A stretch of DNA of 64,000 nucleotides from Falsiroseomonas frigidaquae (GTDB lineage: Bacteria; Pseudomonadota; Alphaproteobacteria; Acetobacterales; Acetobacteraceae), in contig NZ_JAAVTX010000001.1 of the NCBI RefSeq assembly GCF_012163145.1, forward strand, positions 248,001 through 312,000. Reading direction: 5' to 3'. Position 1 is the first letter of the stretch. Each line of letters begins with the position of its first letter. Shown one piece after another: positions 59,836-64,000 of this stretch. The notes under the pieces are model-generated. The model searched no databases. It was given only the letters and a program-made list of their open reading frames with translations, and was not told the origin of the DNA. The position numbers were made by a program, and so were the translations under genes.

Positions 59836-60003
59836 CCGCGCCTCCGCACGCCCCGCGCATGTAGTCGGCGGGGCAATCCGGCGCGGAGGGTCCGGACTTG
59901 TCGGGGGCCAGCCTAGCCCCGCCGATTTCGAGCATGGCGACCGCATCGGGCCGCTGCAACACGCATCCGGAGCGGACCGCCGAATGGGCCCGGCGATGCA
60001 GCA

Positions 60004-60423
60004 TCATGCAGCCCTCGCATGGCCAGCGGCCAGCATGCCGGCATGCGCCCGGCGCCAGGCTATCGAGCCATCCAGCATGCCGCCGAGATCCGGCGCCGGG
60101 AAATCAGCGGCGCGCCAGGCGACGTACTCCATCCGCTGCGCCGCCAGATGCGCCGCGGCCTCCGCCATCCGCAGCAGCGGCACGGGGCGAAAGGCGCCGG
60201 ACAGCGCGAGGCGCAGCAGCTCCGCCGCAACCTCCCCGGCGGCGGCGGCATCATCGGGCGGGATGAGCGCCTCCACCACGCTGGACACGTCGCAGGCCAT
60301 GGCTGCGGCAGGCATCGCTTCGGCCGCACGGATGAGCGAAGGCAGGAAGGATGCGTCCTTGGCCTCCGGGACCGGCCTCAGCGGCAGGCCCGCGGGGCAG
60401 CGGCTGTTCCCGGGGGCGTTCAT
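60004..60423 (-). CDS. Hypothetical protein in export operon
   Basis: The 139-residue helical protein has no signal peptide. It is coupled by ATGA to the exported protein upstream. No family recognised. Confidence 0.55.
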   Translation of the reverse strand: MNAPGNSRCPAGLPLRPVPEAKDASFLPSLIRAAEAMPAAAMACDVSSVVEALIPPDDAAAAGEVAAELLRLALSGAFRPVPLLRMAEAAAHLAAQRMEYVAWRAADFPAPDLGGMLDGSIAWRRAHAGMLAAGHARAA

Positions 60424-61208
60424 GCCACCGCTCCGCCAACCAGGTCGCGCGCCAGTGAGGCCGCAAGCAGGCTCACCGGATCATCGCGGCCCTCGATGTA
60501 GTCGCGCAGGATCTCTGCCTTCGCCGCGCGGCCGCGCCGGGTCGCAGCCGGCGTGTCAGCGATCGCGCGCAGCACCAGCCGCCGCCGAACGCCGAGACGG
60601 TTCATCTCGGCGATAACAGCCTTCCCGCGCGGATCGCCGATCGGCAGGCCATCCTCCGCTTCGCCCAGGCCCTGCAGCTCCGCCGTAAGGCTTGCCCAGC
60701 GATCCACCAGACGCAGCAGCGTCGTGTCGGGCGAGGCGGCAGGCACAACCTGCGAGCCCGGCAGCGCCAGGTTGGCGAGCAACCGCGCACCATCTTCAGC
60801 CGCACTGGTGAGGAGAAGGAATTCTGCGCGCGCCATCCCGCCACACCCGTCGCGGAAGGCGACTGGCGCGCTCGCCTTGGCGGCCACGCCGGCGAAGCTT
60901 GCCGCCGGGATCTCCGCCATGTCGAAGAGTGCGGAGGCGTACGCTTCCCACGCAGCCGATTGCGCCTCTTGCGCCTCGGCCTCCGCCGCTCGGTCCGCGG
61001 CAAGCTCGGCCGCGCCGAACCGCTCCGCCGCCTCTGCATCGGCGGCGGATGCCGCAACGGCCACCTCACGAAGGCGCAGCAGTTCGCGATCGGCGCCTAC
61101 AAGCTCGGCCGGCGGCACCGTCAGCGCCACGGAAGCGGACGCAGCGGGCAGCAGCAGCGCGGCCGGGGCAGCGGCCAGGATGCCGCGGCGGGAGGGTGCA
61201 GGCTTCAT
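60420..61208 (-). CDS. Twin-arginine-like exported protein
   Basis: The N-terminus MKPAPSRRGILAAAPAALLL has an SRR pattern followed by a hydrophobic stretch, close to a Tat signal. The mature part of about 235 residues is helical and Ala/Glu-rich. It is translated with the protein upstream (ATGA). The location beside the regulator of element 2 fits a lysogenic function such as exclusion, unproven. Confidence 0.62.
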   Translation of the reverse strand: MKPAPSRRGILAAAPAALLLPAASASVALTVPPAELVGADRELLRLREVAVAASAADAEAAERFGAAELAADRAAEAEAQEAQSAAWEAYASALFDMAEIPAASFAGVAAKASAPVAFRDGCGGMARAEFLLLTSAAEDGARLLANLALPGSQVVPAASPDTTLLRLVDRWASLTAELQGLGEAEDGLPIGDPRGKAVIAEMNRLGVRRRLVLRAIADTPAATRRGRAAKAEILRDYIEGRDDPVSLLAASLARDLVGGAVA

Positions 61209-61651
61209 GCCTTCAGCCCCGCGGCGCAGGGCACCAGGCGGCCCGCATCCGCCGCCAGGGTGCGGGCCAGCCGGTCATGCCGGTGTTCCGATCCGTTCCG
61301 GCCAAGATGGACGCGCGCCAGCAATCCCGCCTTCACGGCCAGTCCGGCAGCACCCCAGGCAGGAAGCTCGGCAATGCGGTCCTCAGTCGCACTGATATCG
61401 TGGACCAAGACCGCACATCGAGCGTTGGCCTCCGCCTCGCCAGCCGCGTCGCCGGCGGCCTCGGCCGCCGCGCACTGGTCTACCACCGCTTCCAGCGCCG
61501 CGAATTCGGCGTTCCACCGCCGCGCCATGGCCAGTAGCTCGGCATCTGGATCGGCGGTGGAGATTGCGACGGTCGGCGTCAGGCCGACGATGATACCAGT
61601 TGCCAGGAATGTGCGGCGTGAAGCCGCAGGTGTAGAATGGTCAGCAGCCAT
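61205..61651 (-). CDS. Tat-exported helical protein
   Basis: From MAADHSTPAASRRTFLATGI the product is 148 residues. SRRTFLATG is a good twin-arginine motif. The mature part (ELLAMARRWNAEFAALEAVV) is helical. It opens a three-gene operon divergent from the XRE regulator at 61810. An upstream ATG at 61717 is less likely because it precedes the Tat motif by 34 residues. Confidence 0.65.
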   Translation of the reverse strand: MAADHSTPAASRRTFLATGIIVGLTPTVAISTADPDAELLAMARRWNAEFAALEAVVDQCAAAEAAGDAAGEAEANARCAVLVHDISATEDRIAELPAWGAAGLAVKAGLLARVHLGRNGSEHRHDRLARTLAADAGRLVPCAAGLKA

Positions 61652-61722
61652 CGTTCGGGCCTCCGTGGGGCTCGTGTGGTGGTCAGGCCGGGTGCGGGGA
61701 GCTTCCACCTTCCCCATCCGGC

Positions 61723-61761
61723 CGTTCTGACGTTGTTCAGCTTTCAGAACGCGGTTAGGAT
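61723..61761 (+). promoter_or_regulatory. Operator and promoter of element 2 regulator
   Basis: CGTTCTGA-13 nt-TCAGAACG is a perfect 8-bp inverted repeat (61723-61751). TTGTTC and TAGGAT, 17 bp apart (61733-61761), form a promoter inside it. It lies between the divergent regulator and export operons. Confidence 0.6.
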
Positions 61762-61809
61762 ATGCTTCGGTTCAGCACAGTGCAAGGCTTTCTGAACGTG
61801 GTGCAGTTG

Positions 61810-62040
61810 ATGGCGGTTCAATCGAGGATGGCGCGCGCGGCGGTTGGTCTAGGCGTTCGCGAGCTGGCAGCAGCAGCGGGCGTTTCCGCAGACACCATCG
61901 TTCGGCTTGAAAAGGGCGAGGCACTCCAGGCGCGGACCCTGGCAGCGATCCGCGCAGCCCTTGAAGCCGCCGGCGTCGATTTCATCGCAGAGAACGGCGG
62001 GGGCCCGGGCGTGCGGCTGCGGAAGGAAAGCCAGACGTGA
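61810..62040 (+). CDS. XRE-family regulator of element 2
   Basis: The 76-residue product (GVRELAAAAGVSADTIVRLE KGE, then AALEAAGVDFIAENGGGPGV) is a common alphaproteobacterial XRE regulator. I start it at 61810 because the ATG at 61762 overlaps the predicted -10. It probably binds the CGTTCTGA repeat. Confidence 0.8.
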   Translation: MAVQSRMARAAVGLGVRELAAAAGVSADTIVRLEKGEALQARTLAAIRAALEAAGVDFIAENGGGPGVRLRKESQT

Positions 62041-62435
62041 AGACGGAGCGGATTGATTTGGCGAGGGCGCTAAAAGATCACGCCCTACCCCTGATTCAGG
62101 CCGGTGGAGTCCCGACCAGAGCCGGGGATTCATTCGTGGCCATCGGTGACTTCGGCCCCTTCAAGATTCTTCTGCGCACTCCGTTTTCGCGCTGGCCATC
62201 AAGCCCGCCCGTGTTCAAGTCGCACCACGAGGCCGCGACGTGGCAGCGCAAGCCGCCGGAGCTCGACACGGGGCTAGACATCTGGCGCGGGCCGAAGGTG
62301 CTGAGCATCGAATGGGATAGCCGCGTCGCGGGAAGCGAGCGGATCATCAGCTTTCGGAGAGGCGCCTGGGAAGGCGAGTTCCTTGCCATACCGGAGCAAC
62401 CAGTGGCGCCTCAGTCAGCCTCGATAAGCCGGTGA
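62037..62435 (+). CDS. Hypothetical protein
   Basis: The 132-residue product has beta-type segments (DSFVAIGDFGPFKILLRTPF, KVLSIEWDSRVAGSERIISF). ATGA-coupled to the regulator. No family recognised. Confidence 0.6.
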   Translation: MKTERIDLARALKDHALPLIQAGGVPTRAGDSFVAIGDFGPFKILLRTPFSRWPSSPPVFKSHHEAATWQRKPPELDTGLDIWRGPKVLSIEWDSRVAGSERIISFRRGAWEGEFLAIPEQPVAPQSASISR

Positions 62436-62656
62436 TCCGCCGAGAGGCCGAAATCCGCATTCGACGCCATGCGCTGGATTGGCTCGCCGAGCAGGGCGCG
62501 GCAGGCACCTCGACAGACGCTCCCAGCTTCAGCAGCTTCCACGCCTGGTTGACTGCACGGGACCCAGCAGCACTCGACTTCCGATCAATCGCCGGACCGC
62601 GCTATGACGCCGAGGCGTGGTACGATGACGTCACCGGTCAGAACTGGCGGCGCTGA
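62432..62656 (+). CDS. Small hypothetical protein
   Basis: The 74-residue frame from a GTG that overlaps the upstream stop contains SSFHAWLTARDPAALDFRSI and ends YDDVTGQNWRR. It looks like a partner of the preceding gene. No family recognised. Confidence 0.6.
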   Translation: MIRREAEIRIRRHALDWLAEQGAAGTSTDAPSFSSFHAWLTARDPAALDFRSIAGPRYDAEAWYDDVTGQNWRR

Positions 62657-62697
62657 TCCACCCAGCCAAGACGGCGCCAGCAACCGGGATGGATGCT

Positions 62698-63243
62698 TCA
62701 GATCTCGCCGGCCGGCGCCTTCGGAGCGCGGGGCTTCGCGGCCTTCCGCTTCGCTTTCGGTTTGGCGCGCTTCACCTTCGGCCGTGACGCGCGTATCGCT
62801 GCCTGATGCGCCTTCCGGCGCTCCTCCTGAAGCTCCCACAGATCCCTGATACCATCCCGAAGCTCCCGCTCCCCGGCGCGTTCATGGGTCAATTGGCCCA
62901 GCATCCGAGAGGCGGCGATCTGAAGCGCGCCGCGGATCACATGCTGCTGCGCGCGGAGCTCCATCCGATCATCCTGCTGAAGCTTCTGCATGAAGTCGAA
63001 ATCCAGTTCCATCTGCACGCCAGCCACCCATGGCCACTCCGCCCCGGGGGCGCCGCCAGCTTCCTGCCACGCCATGACCGCGTTCAGGAACTGAAGCGCC
63101 TGGTTTGGCAAATGAGCGGGGCGGCCGGCTCCGCGGGCGACCCGCAGCAGGTTCGCGGCCAGCTGGGCCAGTGCGGTTCTCGTATCCTCAGCCGCACTGC
63201 GCTGGGCCAGAAGGGCCTCTGAGTTGTCGACCACCAGCTTCAT
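62698..63243 (-). CDS. Basic-tailed protein near the integrase
   Basis: The 181-residue product is helical (LAQLAANLLRVARGAGRPAH; RAQQHVIRGALQIAASRMLG) with a Lys/Ala/Pro-rich tail of about 30 residues, histone-like in composition. It might bind DNA. It lies 75 bp after the integrase on the same strand. Confidence 0.55.
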   Translation of the reverse strand: MKLVVDNSEALLAQRSAAEDTRTALAQLAANLLRVARGAGRPAHLPNQALQFLNAVMAWQEAGGAPGAEWPWVAGVQMELDFDFMQKLQQDDRMELRAQQHVIRGALQIAASRMLGQLTHERAGERELRDGIRDLWELQEERRKAHQAAIRASRPKVKRAKPKAKRKAAKPRAPKAPAGEI

Positions 63244-63317
63244 GCGACGCCCCCTTTGACGATGGGTAGCAGCATGATGCCGGGCAGGAGGCTCAGAGGA
63301 TAGCGGCCCGGGAAGGT

Positions 63318-64000
63318 TCAGCCGGACCAGGCGCCTGCCGGCTCCCTGCCCACCAGCCCCGCCACATGCGCCTGCCAGGTCGCCAGCGCCGCCAGCACCT
63401 CCGGCGCATAGTCGTGGCGGTCATAGGTGCGTTCCAGCTGGGTGCGGCCAGAGATGTGGTTGATGGCCGCCTCCGCATGGTCCCGCGGCACGCCGAGGCG
63501 CGTCATGCCGGTACGCGCCGTGCGGCGGATATCGTGCCACCGCCAGCCCGTTACCCTGGTTGCGGCATCCATCCGGATCTTCAGGCGCCCGAACCCCTGA
63601 AAGCCGCGGGCTGCGCTGCGCCCGAGTAGCCGATCGGCGGGGTCCGGCGCCTCGGCCGGCCACACGGCGCGCAGCTCGGCCAACGCCAGAGGAGACAGCG
63701 GCAGGGTGTAGCCGATGCCGTTCTTCGTCCGTGCGCCCGGAATCGTCCAGCGGCCCGCCGCCAGGTCCACCTCCCCCGCGGAGATCTCCGCCACCTCCGC
63801 CTCCCGCGCCCCGGTCAGGATCAGCAGCCGGACGAAGGCGCGCAGCTTCGGCGGCTCCCGGTCCGCGGCCCGCCAGATCGCCACCAGCTCGGCCTCGCTC
63901 AGCACCCGGGCGCGCGCCGCCGGCGGCGGGGCGATGACGGAGGCGCCCTTCCGCGGCAGCAGCGGCAGCGGCACCCAGCCATGGGCCTCCGCGAAGTTCA
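63318..64000 (-). CDS. Tyrosine recombinase integrase of element 2 (partial)
   Basis: The frame is open to the window edge; 227 C-terminal codons are seen. LTGAREAEVAEISAGEVDL (first Arg), WRWHDIRRTARTGMTRLGV (His-x-x-Arg) and LERTYDRHDYAPEVL (Tyr) make up the catalytic domain. It differs in sequence from the prophage 1 integrase, so the two elements have independent integration systems. The N-terminal arm-binding part is outside. Confidence 0.9.
   Translation of the reverse strand, partial: NFAEAHGWVPLPLLPRKGASVIAPPPAARARVLSEAELVAIWRAADREPPKLRAFVRLLILTGAREAEVAEISAGEVDLAAGRWTIPGARTKNGIGYTLPLSPLALAELRAVWPAEAPDPADRLLGRSAARGFQGFGRLKIRMDAATRVTGWRWHDIRRTARTGMTRLGVPRDHAEAAINHISGRTQLERTYDRHDYAPEVLAALATWQAHVAGLVGREPAGAWSG

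Overview
This is high-GC DNA (roughly two thirds G+C by eye) with alphaproteobacterial coding style: dense ATGA-coupled genes and strong C/G in third codon positions. The gene families point to an Acetobacteraceae/Roseomonas-like host; that assignment is inference. Almost the whole window is accessory DNA: one complete tailed-phage prophage, a second integrated element that looks like a phage satellite, and a short decayed flank on the left.

Left flank (1-3.8 kb): a TacT/TacA-type GNAT toxin-antitoxin pair running off the edge, a broken copy of the lysin C-terminus, two unannotated 40-residue exported peptides sharing the C-terminal motif TIPYDP-x-P, an HPP-family membrane protein without its usual CBS domains, and one exported protein of unknown function.

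Prophage 1 (about 3.8-48.8 kb) is a siphophage-like prophage. Its minus-strand late region, read from right to left, holds a NusG-like antiterminator, a split ParB-methyltransferase, small and large terminase, gpW-like joiner, portal, S49 protease with a nested scaffold, decoration protein, major capsid protein, head completion, tail terminator, an FkbM methyltransferase and a glycosyltransferase, tail tube, two tail chaperones joined by a predicted -1 frameshift, tape measure, tail-tip proteins (one interrupted by TGA), receptor-binding fibre, and lysis genes. A RelE/HigA-like toxin-antitoxin pair sits in opposite orientation inside this operon. Upstream lies the early minus-strand operon: a Cro-like regulator, CII-like activator, winged-helix protein, DnaB helicase and helix-turn-helix proteins. 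The repressor (39.6 kb) reads right and is bracketed by two inverted copies of one operator. The plus-strand operon after it holds MarR-like, GcrA-like, ParB-like, Gp37-like and DUF4326 genes and ends in overlapping excisionase and integrase genes. A tRNA-Gly(CCC) follows 12 bp after the integrase.

Element 2 (about 48.95 kb to beyond the window) has its own integrase, regulator, AlpA-like protein, primase, P-loop ATPase, a Nu1/TerS-like packaging helix-turn-helix protein and a 935-residue tape measure. It has no capsid, portal, large terminase, tail tube or lysis genes. That is the layout of a phage satellite (P4/PICI-like) with the unusual addition of its own tape measure, lying beside a candidate helper prophage. 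A prophage shrunk by deletion is the main alternative. Both elements also carry small twin-arginine-like exported proteins next to their immunity regions, which may be exclusion functions.
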